From Paracoccus sp. MBLB3053 (GTDB taxonomy: Bacteria > Pseudomonadota > Alphaproteobacteria > Rhodobacterales > Rhodobacteraceae): a stretch of 64,000 bases of DNA. The notes beneath the pieces are model-generated. The model saw only the letters and a program-made list of their open reading frames with translations, was not told the DNA's origin and searched no databases. Location: positions 629,501 through 693,500 of the forward strand of contig NZ_JAVQLW010000001.1 of NCBI RefSeq assembly GCF_031822435.1, written 5' to 3'. Numbering within the stretch: position 1 is the first letter of the stretch; each line of letters begins with the position of its first letter. Below, one piece after another: positions 36,796-45,866 of this stretch. A program made the position numbers and the translations under genes.

Positions 36796-38649
36796 ATGCA
36801 CCACTATTTCGCCCGGATGATAGATGCCTTCCGCCCCGCCGAAGGCCCGCCGCCGCGCACGCTGATCGCCTTCTTCCGCTGGTGCCTGTCCGGTGCCTGG
36901 TCCGGCCTGGGGCTGGCTGCGGTCTTCTCGGCCATGGGCGGCATCGCCGATGTGCTGTCCGCCGTGCTTCTGGGCTCGGTCGTCGATGCCGTCGTTTCCA
37001 CCCCTGCCGATCAATTCTGGAGCCAGCAGGGCTGGCTGATCCTCGGTTTCGTCGCGTTCTTCCTGCTGATCCGGCCCGCGATCTTCGGCCTCTCGACGGC
37101 GAGTTCCAGCGTCATCATCGGCCCGAATGTCCTGCCCCTGGTACTTTCGCGCCTGCATCGCTGGACGATGGGCCACTCGGTTACCTTCTTCGACAATGAT
37201 TTTGCCGGCCGGATCGCACAGAAACAGATGCAGACCGCCCGCGCCGTTACCGATGTCGCGTCGGAAATGGTCAATGTGGTGGCCTTTGCCCTTGCCTCGG
37301 TGCTGGGTTCGGCGGCCTTTCTGGTTTCCGTGGATGGATGGGGCGCGCTCGCGCTGCTCGTCTGGCTCGGCGCCTATGTCCTGCTGATCCGCTTCTTCCT
37401 GCCCCGGATACGCTTACGATCGGCCAGCCGCGCTTCGGCGCGGGCGCTGGTCACCGGGCAGGTCGTCGACACAATCACAAACATCAAGACGGTCAAGCTT
37501 TTTGCCCATGCCGAGCACGAAGATCGCGTCGCCCTTGGCGCCATGGCCGGGTTTCGCGAACGCGCGCTGGATTTCGGGCGCGTCTCGACCTGGTTCCGCC
37601 TTTCGCTGATGACCATTGCGGGAGCCCTTCCCGTCATCCTGGTGGGCGGCACGATGCTGCTTTGGCGCGAAGGGATGGCGACTGCGGGTGACATCGCCGC
37701 GTCTGGCGCGATCGCGATGCGTCTTGCCCAGATGACCGGATGGGTCAGCATGGCGCTGATGGGCGTATGGGGCAGTGTCGGCGAGGTCGAAGACGGCATG
37801 AAGACGCTGTCGCCGCCACACAGCCTGACGGATGCACCCGACGCCATAGAACTTGGCCGCGTCGAGGGACGGATCGACTTCGATCATGTGGATTTCGCCT
37901 ATGGCCACGACGATGGTGGAATCCGCGACATGAATCTTGTGATCGGGCCGGGGGAAAAGCTGGGGATTGTCGGGGCCTCGGGCGCGGGCAAGTCGACGAT
38001 GGTGTCGCTGCTCTTGCGTCTTTATGATGTCGAAGCGGGCGTGCTCAGGATCGACGGTCACGACCTGAGGTCCGTCACCCAGGAAAGCCTGCGCAGCAAT
38101 ATCGCGATGGTCACGCAGGAAACGGCGATGTTCAACCGCTCGGCGCGCGAGAACATCCTTTACGGTCGTCCGGACGCGAGCGAAGAGGAAATCGTGGCCG
38201 CCGCCAAGGCCGCCGAGGCGCATGACTTCATCCTGAAGCTGCGCGACCATGCCGGGCGCAAGGGATATGAGGCGCATCTGGGTGAGCGTGGGGTAAAGCT
38301 CTCGGGCGGGCAGCGCCAGCGTATCGCCCTGGCGCGTGCCCTGCTCAAGGATGCGCCGATCCTGATCCTTGATGAGGCGACCAGTGCGCTTGACAGCGAG
38401 GTCGAGGCGCAGGTTCAGGACGCGCTCCACCGCGCCATGCAGGGCAAGACCGTTCTGGCGATTGCGCACCGGCTCTCGACGATTGCCGAACTGGATCGCA
38501 TTGTCGTGCTTGAATCCGGTCGGATTGTCGAGCAAGGCAGCCATGCCGAGCTGCTGGCGCTGGGTGGAACCTATGCGCGCTACTGGAATCGCCAGTCGGG
38601 CGGGTTCCTTGGAACCGACGAAGACGAGACGACCGAGGCCGCCGAGTGA
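36796..38649 (+). CDS. ABC exporter, fused permease and ATPase
   Basis: Half-transporter of the MsbA/multidrug type, 617 aa. The N-terminal ~330 residues hold six membrane segments; the ATPase domain has GASGAGKSTM (Walker A, ~residue 395), LSGGQRQRIALARALL and ILILDEATSALD. A GTG at 36787 is in frame, but ATG 36796 is preferred because AAAGG lies 8 nt upstream. A homodimer is expected. The substrate is unknown; the gene does not lie beside lipid A genes in the same operon. Confidence 0.93.
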   Translation: MHHYFARMIDAFRPAEGPPPRTLIAFFRWCLSGAWSGLGLAAVFSAMGGIADVLSAVLLGSVVDAVVSTPADQFWSQQGWLILGFVAFFLLIRPAIFGLSTASSSVIIGPNVLPLVLSRLHRWTMGHSVTFFDNDFAGRIAQKQMQTARAVTDVASEMVNVVAFALASVLGSAAFLVSVDGWGALALLVWLGAYVLLIRFFLPRIRLRSASRASARALVTGQVVDTITNIKTVKLFAHAEHEDRVALGAMAGFRERALDFGRVSTWFRLSLMTIAGALPVILVGGTMLLWREGMATAGDIAASGAIAMRLAQMTGWVSMALMGVWGSVGEVEDGMKTLSPPHSLTDAPDAIELGRVEGRIDFDHVDFAYGHDDGGIRDMNLVIGPGEKLGIVGASGAGKSTMVSLLLRLYDVEAGVLRIDGHDLRSVTQESLRSNIAMVTQETAMFNRSARENILYGRPDASEEEIVAAAKAAEAHDFILKLRDHAGRKGYEAHLGERGVKLSGGQRQRIALARALLKDAPILILDEATSALDSEVEAQVQDALHRAMQGKTVLAIAHRLSTIAELDRIVVLESGRIVEQGSHAELLALGGTYARYWNRQSGGFLGTDEDETTEAAE

Positions 38650-39866
38650 CGATCTGGACTGTCGAGCGGCTGGGCCGCAAGGGCGATGGTGTGGCCATTG
38701 CATCTGGGCAACGTGCCCTTGCCGCGCTGACGCTGCCGGGCGAGGAAATCGAGGGCGACGCCCAGGACGGACGCATAACCGCCCCGCGCATCCTGTCCCC
38801 TTCGGCCGACCGGGTGCGACCCGCCTGCCCGCATTACCGCGCCTGCGGCGGCTGTTCGCTGATGCACGGCTCGGATGATTTCGTGAAATCCTGGAAGGTC
38901 GGCGTCGTCAAGGAAGCCCTGCGGGCGCAAGGATTGTCCGCGCCCGTCGCGGGTGTGCATGTTTCTCCGCCGCAATCTCGCAGGCGCGCGGTGCTTTCGG
39001 GTAAGCGGACGAAAAAGGGCGCGCTTTTGGGTTTCCACGCCCGCGCATCAGATGTCATCGTCGATCTTGCCCAATGCCAGGTGTTGCGGCCTGCGATCGT
39101 ATCGGCATTGCCGATGCTCCGTAAGATCGTGATCGCCGGAGGATCGCGCGCTGGCGAGCTGTCTCTGACCGTGACCGAAACCACGGCGGGGCTGGATGTT
39201 GCCGTGACGGGCGGCAAGCCGCTTGAGCCCGCCCTGTTCGAACAACTGGCGGCACTCGCATCCGACGCGGATCTGGGCCGGCTTACTTGGGACGAGCAAT
39301 CGATCACCCGCCGTCCACCTGCACTGGTCTTTGGTCGCGCTCAGGTGGTCACGCCACCCGGCAGCTTCCTGCAGGCCACCGCCGAGGGCGAGGCCGCGCT
39401 TTTGGCCAGCATCCGCGACATCATTCGCGGCGCGGACCGCGTGTTGGATCTGTTCGCCGGATGTGGGACTTTCTCGCTTCCCATGGCCGAAAGGGCCGAG
39501 GTGCATGCCGTTGAAGGACTCGCAGCGCCACTCGCCGCACTCGAGGCGGGGGCCCGTCATGCCCAGGGCTTGCATCGAATCACGACCGAGGTTCGCGATC
39601 TTGCCCGCCGCCCCCTGCTGCCCGACGAGTTGGCATATGACGCGATCGTGATCGACCCCCCGCGAGCAGGAGCCGAAGCCCAGGCACGGCAAATCGCGCA
39701 GTCATCTGCCGATCGTTTGGCTTGGGTCAGTTGCGATCCCGTCACTTTTGCCCGCGACGCGCGGATTCTTGCCGAGTCGAACCTTATGATTTCCCGTATT
39801 TTCGTGGTCGACCAGTTTAGATGGTCCCCGCATGTCGAAACGGTGGCAGAAATTCGCCGACGCTAG
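38646..39866 (+). CDS. TrmA/RumA-type RNA (uracil-C5) methyltransferase
   Basis: SAM-dependent m5U methyltransferase, 406 aa, starting at GTG that overlaps the ABC gene stop (GTGA). An N-terminal four-cysteine Fe-S motif is visible (RPACPHYRACGGC and a fourth Cys in LAQCQVL). The methyltransferase domain shows VLDLFAGCGTFSLPMAE, IVIDPPRAGAEAQA and the catalytic WVSCDPVTFARDA. No N-terminal TRAM domain is obvious. The target could be U747/U1939 of 23S rRNA or tRNA U54. Confidence 0.92.
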   Translation: MTIWTVERLGRKGDGVAIASGQRALAALTLPGEEIEGDAQDGRITAPRILSPSADRVRPACPHYRACGGCSLMHGSDDFVKSWKVGVVKEALRAQGLSAPVAGVHVSPPQSRRRAVLSGKRTKKGALLGFHARASDVIVDLAQCQVLRPAIVSALPMLRKIVIAGGSRAGELSLTVTETTAGLDVAVTGGKPLEPALFEQLAALASDADLGRLTWDEQSITRRPPALVFGRAQVVTPPGSFLQATAEGEAALLASIRDIIRGADRVLDLFAGCGTFSLPMAERAEVHAVEGLAAPLAALEAGARHAQGLHRITTEVRDLARRPLLPDELAYDAIVIDPPRAGAEAQARQIAQSSADRLAWVSCDPVTFARDARILAESNLMISRIFVVDQFRWSPHVETVAEIRRR

Positions 39867-39932
39867 CGCGCTTGCGCCCTGTATGGTATCGACGGCCCAA
39901 CGAAATCGTGCAGAGGCACGTTGAGGGCAGTG

Positions 39933-40460
39933 ATGATACGGTCAATTCGCGCATCGATCGCGATCGTTACGTTGTGGCTGGTCGCCAGCTGCGGCGGGGG
40001 CGATAGCAGTCAACCTCCGAGCAGCAAGTTCAAATCCTATCAGGGGCCACCCGTCACGCAGGTGGTCGTGAAGAAAGCCGATCGCAAGATGTATCTTGTC
40101 AGCGGGCAGTCCGTCCTGCGTTCATACGAGATCGACCTTGGCAACCAGCCCGTGGGTCCAAAGCAGTACGAAGGCGACGGTCGTACGCCAGAAGGACTTT
40201 ATTTCATCGACCGGAAGAACCCCCGCAGCCGATACCACCTGTCGCTGGGGATCTCGTATCCATCAAGCACCGATGTCGCACGCGCCGCGATGGCGGGCCT
40301 GCGCCCGGGTGGCGACATCATGATCCACGGTCTCGGCCCGGAAGGGCGTGCCCTGAACCGTCCGGATTGGACTGCCGGTTGCATCGCCGTGTCGGATGAA
40401 GAGATCGAGGAGATCTACGCCATGCTTGGTCCTGGCGTTCCGATCTTCATCTATCCCTGA
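39933..40460 (+). CDS. L,D-transpeptidase lipoprotein
   Basis: Cell-wall enzyme that makes 3-3 peptide crosslinks or anchors protein to peptidoglycan. ATG 39933 is preferred over an upstream TTG because GAGGG lies 5 nt before it. The lipobox is LVASC. The YkuD domain covers residues ~38-175 with TQVVVKKADRKMYL, GRTPEGLYFIDR and the active site GGDIMIHGL...DWTAGCIAVSDEEI (catalytic His and Cys). 175 aa. A strong terminator follows. Confidence 0.93.
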   Translation: MIRSIRASIAIVTLWLVASCGGGDSSQPPSSKFKSYQGPPVTQVVVKKADRKMYLVSGQSVLRSYEIDLGNQPVGPKQYEGDGRTPEGLYFIDRKNPRSRYHLSLGISYPSSTDVARAAMAGLRPGGDIMIHGLGPEGRALNRPDWTAGCIAVSDEEIEEIYAMLGPGVPIFIYP

Positions 40461-40516
40461 TCTGCCGGTTGTTGCGGCCTCGATCAGGCTTCGGTACGGG
40501 CTGCAGAATGACAAGA

Positions 40517-40547
40517 GCCCCGGAATTTCTTCCGGGGCCTTTTCTTT
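40517..40547 (+). terminator. Terminator after the first L,D-transpeptidase
   Basis: 9-bp stem GCCCCGGAA/TTCCGGGGC (40517-40525, 40530-40538), TTTC loop, CTTTTCTTT tail. Confidence 0.9.
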
Positions 40548-40560
40548 GCGTTTCGCCGGA

Positions 40561-41130
40561 TCAGAGGCCGGGCGCAGATGCCACGTTGAAGCCACCTGCG
40601 GCCATCGGGCTGTAGGTCGTGTTCGACCCGGTCAGGAGGGTCCACCAGATTTTGCCCGAGGGCTCCTGATACCAGCCGATACCGAATTCGGTGGCGCGCG
40701 GGTCCATGATGACGTCGCGCGTGTCGCGATTCTGCATCCATGCGTTCAGAGTGGTGATCTCGTTCTCATACGTCTCCGAGATGTTCTCACCGATCAGATG
40801 GCCCACGTAGCCCTGACGGCGGATCCGGTCGAGCGGGGACGAGCCGTCCGAACCGAAATGCCAGGCACGGTTCTGCGCGGCCATGTCGCGGGAATGCGCC
40901 TTGGCTGCCACGTCCAGCATCGGGCTTTGGGTCAACGGTGCGGCGCCGACATTGGCGCGCAATGCGTTGACCTGGCCAGCGACGCGGCCGGGAATTTCAG
41001 CCTCTTCGCGCGCCGTGATCTTGTAGGCGACGGGCAGCGGCTGGCCATCGGGGCCGAGCTGCGGCTGCTGCGACTGGCAGGCCGTGAGTGCCAGGACCGA
41101 GACCAGCGCAAGGGTCGATAATTTCAGCAT
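40561..41130 (-). CDS. CAP-domain (SCP/PR1-like) lipoprotein
   Basis: 189-aa lipoprotein with lipobox LTAC (Cys18), start at 41130. The CAP domain shows VNALRANVGAAPLTQSPMLD, AKAHSRDMAAQNRAWHFGS, GYVGHLIGENISETYENEIT and ATEFGIGWYQEPSGKIWWTL, typical of bacterial CAP proteins. Function is not known in general; it is flanked by two L,D-transpeptidases, which suggests an envelope role. Confidence 0.9.
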   Translation of the reverse strand: MLKLSTLALVSVLALTACQSQQPQLGPDGQPLPVAYKITAREEAEIPGRVAGQVNALRANVGAAPLTQSPMLDVAAKAHSRDMAAQNRAWHFGSDGSSPLDRIRRQGYVGHLIGENISETYENEITTLNAWMQNRDTRDVIMDPRATEFGIGWYQEPSGKIWWTLLTGSNTTYSPMAAGGFNVASAPGL

Positions 41131-41358
41131 GTCTTTTCTGTCCCGCAAGAGATTTTGCGCCAGCCATACAAAAGCCCGGCCCACCCTTCAAACCCAAGAT
41201 TGCGTGAGCGCAACAGACTGCGGCGCAGATGCGACAATGACAGGAGTTTGAATTGCAAGAATGGCGCGGCAGGCGTAATTCCGCCAGTTGGAAAACTCAT
41301 CTCAAATCGGGCAGTGTCGGCCACTTCGCGTGGCCCAAGAAATGTTCAGGAGCGAAAC

Positions 41359-42012
41359 ATGATCAACAAGACGAATCCGGTCTCGCGCCGGAGGTTTCTG
41401 TCCAGCTCGGTGGCGCTCGGCGCAGCCGGATTGGCCGCACCCGCCCTCGCCCAGTCGATGGATCCCTATACCGGCCAGGCGCTGCAAGGCACGGGCGGCG
41501 GCGCCACGCCGGACGCGGGCATGGTGCAATTTGACAACACGCAGGATTCGCGTCGCAACATCTCAAGCTTCCGGATGCAGGACTGGCAGCCCTATTTCAG
41601 CAACCTGACCAATGGTGCGATCCTGGTCGACCTGACCTCGCGCGCCCTTCACTACTGGTCCGAAGACCAATCGGTCTACAAGCTGTTCCCGACCTCGGTC
41701 CCGGTCAGCGCCGATCTGACCCGCACCGGTCGGACCGAGATCATCAAGAAGGTGAAGGGCCCGACCTGGTCACCGACCCCCGAGATGAAGAAGCGCAACC
41801 CCGAATGGCCCGACTTTGTGCCGGCCGGCCCCGACAACCCGCTCGGCACGCATGCGCTGTGGCTGAGCTGGCAATATTACCGTATCCACGGCACGCACGA
41901 CACGCGCAAGATCGGCCGTAAGTCGTCCAATGGCTGCATCGGACTTTACAACGAACATATCCAGCAGCTTTACGACCTGACCACGGTCGGCACGCAGGTG
42001 CTGCTGATCTAA
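41359..42012 (+). CDS. L,D-transpeptidase (YkuD) exported by the Tat route
   Basis: 217-aa ErfK/YbiS-family enzyme with a twin-arginine signal (SRRRFLSSSVALGAAGLAA; SRRRFLSS at residues 9-16), so it is exported folded. Catalytic region GTHALWLSWQYYRIHGTHD and RKSSNGCIGLYNEHIQQLYD (His, Ser, Cys). AGGAG is 7 nt before the ATG. Unrelated in sequence to the lipoprotein L,D-transpeptidase upstream. Followed by a bidirectional terminator shared with hemH. Confidence 0.93.
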   Translation: MINKTNPVSRRRFLSSSVALGAAGLAAPALAQSMDPYTGQALQGTGGGATPDAGMVQFDNTQDSRRNISSFRMQDWQPYFSNLTNGAILVDLTSRALHYWSEDQSVYKLFPTSVPVSADLTRTGRTEIIKKVKGPTWSPTPEMKKRNPEWPDFVPAGPDNPLGTHALWLSWQYYRIHGTHDTRKIGRKSSNGCIGLYNEHIQQLYDLTTVGTQVLLI

Positions 42013-42030
42013 GGCCTATCGCGCGAAGAC

Positions 42031-42056
42031 AAAAAAGGCCCCATCAGGGGCCTTTA
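42031..42056. terminator. Bidirectional terminator between L,D-transpeptidase and hemH
   Basis: 9-bp stem AAAGGCCCC/GGGGCCTTT (42034-42042, 42047-42055), ATCA loop. It is flanked by an A-run on the left and a T-tail on the right, so it serves both converging genes. Confidence 0.9.
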
Positions 42057-42075
42057 TCACGCCTGAAAACCCCGA

Positions 42076-43107
42076 TCAGATCCAGCCGCTGAGATTTTCG
42101 GTGATGATGGTCGTCAGAACGTTCAGATGATCGGGCTCGGCGTTCAGGCAGGGAACATAGGTGAACTCCTTGCCCCCGGCATGGATGAACGCCTCGCGGA
42201 TCTCGCCCTGGATTTCCTCGAGCGTCTCGATGCAATCGGCCGAAAAGGCGGGCGAGATCACGGCGATTTCGGTGATCCCCCGCTTCGCAAGCTCGGCGAC
42301 ATGCTCGACCGTATAGGGGCGCAGCCATTCTTCGCGGCCAAAGACCGACTGGAAGGTCGTGTCGATGACGTCTGGCGCCCAGCCCAGTCGCTCACCCAGG
42401 AGGCGCGATGTCTTCTGGCACTGACAATGGTAGGGGTCGCCCTGCATCAGGTAGCGTTTGGGCATGCCGTGATAGCTGGCCACGAGCTTGCGCGGGGTCC
42501 GACCGCCCAGCGTGCGCTGCACCGAGGCCGCGAGTGCCTCGATATAGTCGGGCCGGTCGAAATAAGGCGCGACTGTCCTGGATGAGGGCTGCCAGGTCTG
42601 CTTCATCAGCGCGCGGAAGAACTGGTCATTCGCCGTCGCCGAGGTCGCGCCGGCATATTGCGGATAGAGCGGGAAGAACAGGATCCGGTCGCAGCCTGCC
42701 TTGACCAGCCGATCGACCACCGCCTCGGTCGAGGGATTGCCGTAGCGCATGCAGTAATCAACGATGACCCGGTCGCCCCAAAGGGCAGCCGCGCGTTCGC
42801 GCAGGCCGGCGACCTGCTCTTTCGTGATCGTCATGAGCGGGCTTTCATTGGCCTCTTCATTCCAGATCGTCTTGTAATTCGCCCCCGAGCTGAAGGGCCG
42901 CTTCGTCAGAACGATCCCCTGCAGGATAGGCTGCCATTTCCATCGCGGCAGATCGATGACGCGCTTATCCGACAGGAACTCATTCAGATAGCGCCGCATC
43001 GACCAGTAATCCGTCCCGTCCGGCGTTCCCAGATTGGCGACCAACACGCCGATACGGCGCGTCGGAACTTTCGGGTGATTGGCCGGGGCATGTTCAACAA
43101 GGGTCAT
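42076..43107 (-). CDS. hemH: Ferrochelatase
   Basis: Inserts Fe2+ into protoporphyrin IX, the last step of haem b synthesis. 343 aa. Landmarks: IGVLVANLGTPDGTDYWSMR, the active-site His in VASYHGMPKRYLMQGDPYH and Glu in SPAFSADCIETLEEIQGEI. Its start overlaps the NDUFAF5-like methyltransferase stop by 4 nt (ATGA). It ends shortly before a shared terminator. Confidence 0.97.
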   Translation of the reverse strand: MTLVEHAPANHPKVPTRRIGVLVANLGTPDGTDYWSMRRYLNEFLSDKRVIDLPRWKWQPILQGIVLTKRPFSSGANYKTIWNEEANESPLMTITKEQVAGLRERAAALWGDRVIVDYCMRYGNPSTEAVVDRLVKAGCDRILFFPLYPQYAGATSATANDQFFRALMKQTWQPSSRTVAPYFDRPDYIEALAASVQRTLGGRTPRKLVASYHGMPKRYLMQGDPYHCQCQKTSRLLGERLGWAPDVIDTTFQSVFGREEWLRPYTVEHVAELAKRGITEIAVISPAFSADCIETLEEIQGEIREAFIHAGGKEFTYVPCLNAEPDHLNVLTTIITENLSGWI

Positions 43108-43946
43108 TCGTGGCTCTTTCTCAGGCTGGATAGCGCATCGGCCAGCGACATCTTGGCCGAGCCGGGGCGAAGCGGCTTCTGCTGGCTTTCGTCAGGTGCC
43201 CATCCGGTCAGAAAAACCAGGTCGAATGTCGCGCGAATACGCTGCGGATCATCAGGATCCGGATAATCTTCGGAATAGATCTGGGCGGCGCGTAACAGAA
43301 CGTCTCGGCGCGTCGGGCGACGCATGCGGCCGGCGAGGGCGTTGACCTCTGCCATGCCGCGCAGGTCGCTCGCCAGATGGAACAGGTTTCGATAGCTCAC
43401 CGTCTGCGTGATCTGGTCGGCCACCGGCAGGGAAAGCCCACCGCGGTTCAGAAGCGCGCCCAGGTCCCTGATCTCACCCATCGGCAGTATCCGGGGCGAC
43501 AAGCCCGCGGCGACCTCGGCTTCGGCGCGGGTCAGGACGTCGCGCAATTCGCCAAGCGTCCGCCCGCCCGGGCATGCGGCGATGAACAGCCCATCGGCTC
43601 GCAGGGCGCGCGCGCATTGCGCGATCTGGCCAACCGGGTCCTCGGCCCAATGCAGGGCCATGGCATGGATCACCAGATCATGCGCGCCGGGTTCAAGGTC
43701 AAGCTCGGGGCTGTCTTCGACGATCTTCGCGCCAGGAAAGGCATCGGCCCAGAAGGCAGGCATCCCGGTGACGATCGCCACATCGCCAAATGAGCGGTTC
43801 ACCTCGGCCAGCCTGTCCTCGATTTCGTCCGCAACCAGGCGATGCAGAAAATCGACAGGTCCCAGACGATCTGCACGGCTGCGATTGCGCAGAAGCGCGG
43901 CTCGGTCGATCAATGAAGTTACAGGGTTTTTGCGAGCAATCGTCAT
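43104..43946 (-). CDS. NDUFAF5-like methyltransferase-fold protein
   Basis: 280 aa. Starts MTIARKNPVTSLIDRAALLR. The central and C-terminal parts match the NDUFAF5/complex I assembly family: HWAEDPVGQIAQCARALRAD, IAACPGGRTLGELRDVLTRA, GLSPRILPMGEIRDLGALL and a DLRGMAEVNALAGR segment. Human NDUFAF5 modifies an arginine of the NDUFS7 subunit. The canonical SAM motif I is degenerate here: where G-x-G-x-G is expected one finds IVTGMPAFWADAFPG. It is co-transcribed with hemH by ATGA overlap. Its start codon overlaps the possible comF start on the other strand. Confidence 0.8.
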   Translation of the reverse strand: MTIARKNPVTSLIDRAALLRNRSRADRLGPVDFLHRLVADEIEDRLAEVNRSFGDVAIVTGMPAFWADAFPGAKIVEDSPELDLEPGAHDLVIHAMALHWAEDPVGQIAQCARALRADGLFIAACPGGRTLGELRDVLTRAEAEVAAGLSPRILPMGEIRDLGALLNRGGLSLPVADQITQTVSYRNLFHLASDLRGMAEVNALAGRMRRPTRRDVLLRAAQIYSEDYPDPDDPQRIRATFDLVFLTGWAPDESQQKPLRPGSAKMSLADALSSLRKSHE

Positions 43947-43977
43947 GGTCGCGCACAATAAGGGGCTTCTGGATCTG

Positions 43978-44709
43978 ATGAAAGGCGGATTGCGGATGAT
44001 CTTTCCCCCGCACTGCCTCTGCTGCGGCGAGACGGTGTCCGAGGAAGGCGGGCTTTGCCCTTCATGCTGGAACGAGGCCAGTTTCATCAGCGGTTCGGCC
44101 TGTTCGCGTTGCGGCATTCCCCTTCCCGGGGATGGGGTTGACGACGAAGAGGAATCCGGCCCACTGGTCTGCGACGAATGCCTGCACATTTCGCATCCCT
44201 GGGTGCGCGGTCGCGCTGCCATGGTCTATGAAGGCACCGGACGGAAGCTCACGCTCATGCTCAAGCACGGCGACCGGCTGGATATCGTGCCGACGCTGGG
44301 CGACTGGGTTGCCCGAGCCGCCGCGCCTCTTGTCCGACCCGATATGCTTGTGATCCCGGTTCCGGTCCACATCCGGCGCCTGCTGCGCAGAAAATACAAT
44401 CAGGCCGCGCTGCTTGCAGACCGCGTGGCGCGAGTTCACAGCCTTGAACATCTGCCCTATGCGCTGAGGCGGCTGCGACACACCCCGATGCAGGATCATG
44501 GCAGCGTTCGGGACCGCTTCGCCAATGTCGAGGACGCGTTCGGACTTGAACGCAAGTATTCGTCCGAGATCGAAGGCCGCGCGATCCTGCTTGTCGATGA
44601 CGTGATGACCTCGGGCGCGACCCTTGCAACCGCTGCAGATGTGCTTCGCGCCGCCGGCTCCGGTCCGATATCGGTCGTGGTTCTGGCGCGAGCGGTCAAG
44701 GATGCCTAG
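43978..44709 (+). CDS. ComF family protein (phosphoribosyltransferase-like)
   Basis: 243 aa from ATG 43978; other in-frame ATGs at 43945 and 43996 are possible, and the family usually starts about ten residues before the P-P-x-C segment. An N-terminal zinc ribbon has HCLCCGETV, CPSCW, CSRCG and CDECL. The C-terminal PRTase domain shows LVIPVPVHIRRLLRRKYNQA and the PRPP loop ILLVDDVMTSGATLATAADV. ComF proteins are linked to DNA uptake; in non-competent bacteria their role is unclear. Confidence 0.9.
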   Translation: MKGGLRMIFPPHCLCCGETVSEEGGLCPSCWNEASFISGSACSRCGIPLPGDGVDDEEESGPLVCDECLHISHPWVRGRAAMVYEGTGRKLTLMLKHGDRLDIVPTLGDWVARAAAPLVRPDMLVIPVPVHIRRLLRRKYNQAALLADRVARVHSLEHLPYALRRLRHTPMQDHGSVRDRFANVEDAFGLERKYSSEIEGRAILLVDDVMTSGATLATAADVLRAAGSGPISVVVLARAVKDA

Positions 44710-44744
44710 ATAGGGGCTGAACACGAAACTCCGAAAGTTGTGAA

Positions 44745-45008
44745 ATGGCCAAGGTCGAGATCTATACCACCCCCACCTGCCCCTATTGCATTGCCGCGAA
44801 GACGCTTCTGAAAGGCAAGGGCGTCGCCTACGAGGAAACCGATGTCAGCCGTGATCCCGACCTGCGTGTAGCGATGACGCAGCGGGCTGGCGGTCGCCGC
44901 AGCGTTCCCCAGATCTTCATCGACGGCCAGCATGTGGGCGGCAGCGACGATATTCACCTGCTGGACCGTCAGGGAAAACTCGACGCGCTTCTTGGCCTTG
45001 CTGCATGA
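44745..45008 (+). CDS. grxC: Glutaredoxin 3
   Basis: 87-aa dithiol glutaredoxin with CPYC active site at residues 12-15, cis-Pro in RRSVPQIFIDG and GGSDDIHLLD for glutathione binding. Follows comF by 35 nt and overlaps the carbon-nitrogen hydrolase gene by 4 nt. Confidence 0.96.
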   Translation: MAKVEIYTTPTCPYCIAAKTLLKGKGVAYEETDVSRDPDLRVAMTQRAGGRRSVPQIFIDGQHVGGSDDIHLLDRQGKLDALLGLAA

Positions 45009-45859
45009 GCCTTGCGCCGATCACGGCGGGACTGGTCCAGCTTTGTGTTTCGGATGACCCCGAACGCAACCTCGACGATACCCGCGCGCTGATCCGCGAG
45101 GCCGCCGGGCGCGGCGCCAGTTTCGTCCTGACGCCCGAGGCGACGAACATCCTCAATGCCGACCGCGCGACGCAGGAGCGGGTCCTTTGCACTCAGGACA
45201 ATGACCCGACCCTGGCGGCCCTGCGCGCCGAGGCGCGCGAACTGGGCGTCTGGCTGCTGATCGGCTCGCTTTCGCTCAAGACCGGCGATGGCGGCGACAA
45301 CCGCTTCGCCAATCGCAGCTTCATGATCGCCCCCGACGGAGAAATCCGCGCGAGCTACGACAAGCTGCACATGTTCGACGTCACCGTATCAGAGACCGAA
45401 TCCTATCGCGAATCCTCGGCTTTTCGGCCCGGCGCGCGGGCGGTCCTGGCCGACGGGCCGTGGCCCGTGGGGATGACGGTCTGCTACGATCTGCGCTTTC
45501 CCCATCTTTACCGGGACCTTGCCAAGGCGGGTGCGCAGGTGCTGACCGTCCCTGCCGCGTTCAACGACACGACGGGGGCGGCTCATTGGGAAGTGCTGCT
45601 GCGGGCGCGGGCGATCGAGACCGGCTGTTACGTGCTGGCCCCGGCGCAAACCGGCCTGCATGGCAATCATCTTTCCCCCGAGCGCAAGCCGCGACGCAGC
45701 CATGGCCATTCCCTTGCCGTGGACCCTTGGGGAAAGATCATCACGGATGCTGGAACCGAACGTGGCGTTTCGCTAGTTGTGCTTGACCCTGCCGCCGTTG
45801 TCGGGGCACGGTCCCGCATTCCATCCCTGACGCACGACCGAGTATACTCGGGACCATGA
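45005..45859 (+). CDS. Carbon-nitrogen hydrolase (Nit1-type)
   Basis: 284-aa nitrilase-superfamily amidase. The Glu-Lys-Cys triad is E45 (LTPEATN), K120 (YDKLHMFD) and C160 (VCYDLRFP). The closest characterised type is Nit1/deaminated-glutathione amidase, which repairs a glutathione by-product; that fits translation coupled to glutaredoxin. An alternative is omega-amidase. Followed by a MarR regulator 7 nt later. Confidence 0.9.
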   Translation: MSLAPITAGLVQLCVSDDPERNLDDTRALIREAAGRGASFVLTPEATNILNADRATQERVLCTQDNDPTLAALRAEARELGVWLLIGSLSLKTGDGGDNRFANRSFMIAPDGEIRASYDKLHMFDVTVSETESYRESSAFRPGARAVLADGPWPVGMTVCYDLRFPHLYRDLAKAGAQVLTVPAAFNDTTGAAHWEVLLRARAIETGCYVLAPAQTGLHGNHLSPERKPRRSHGHSLAVDPWGKIITDAGTERGVSLVVLDPAAVVGARSRIPSLTHDRVYSGP

Positions 45860-45866
45860 GAGACAA

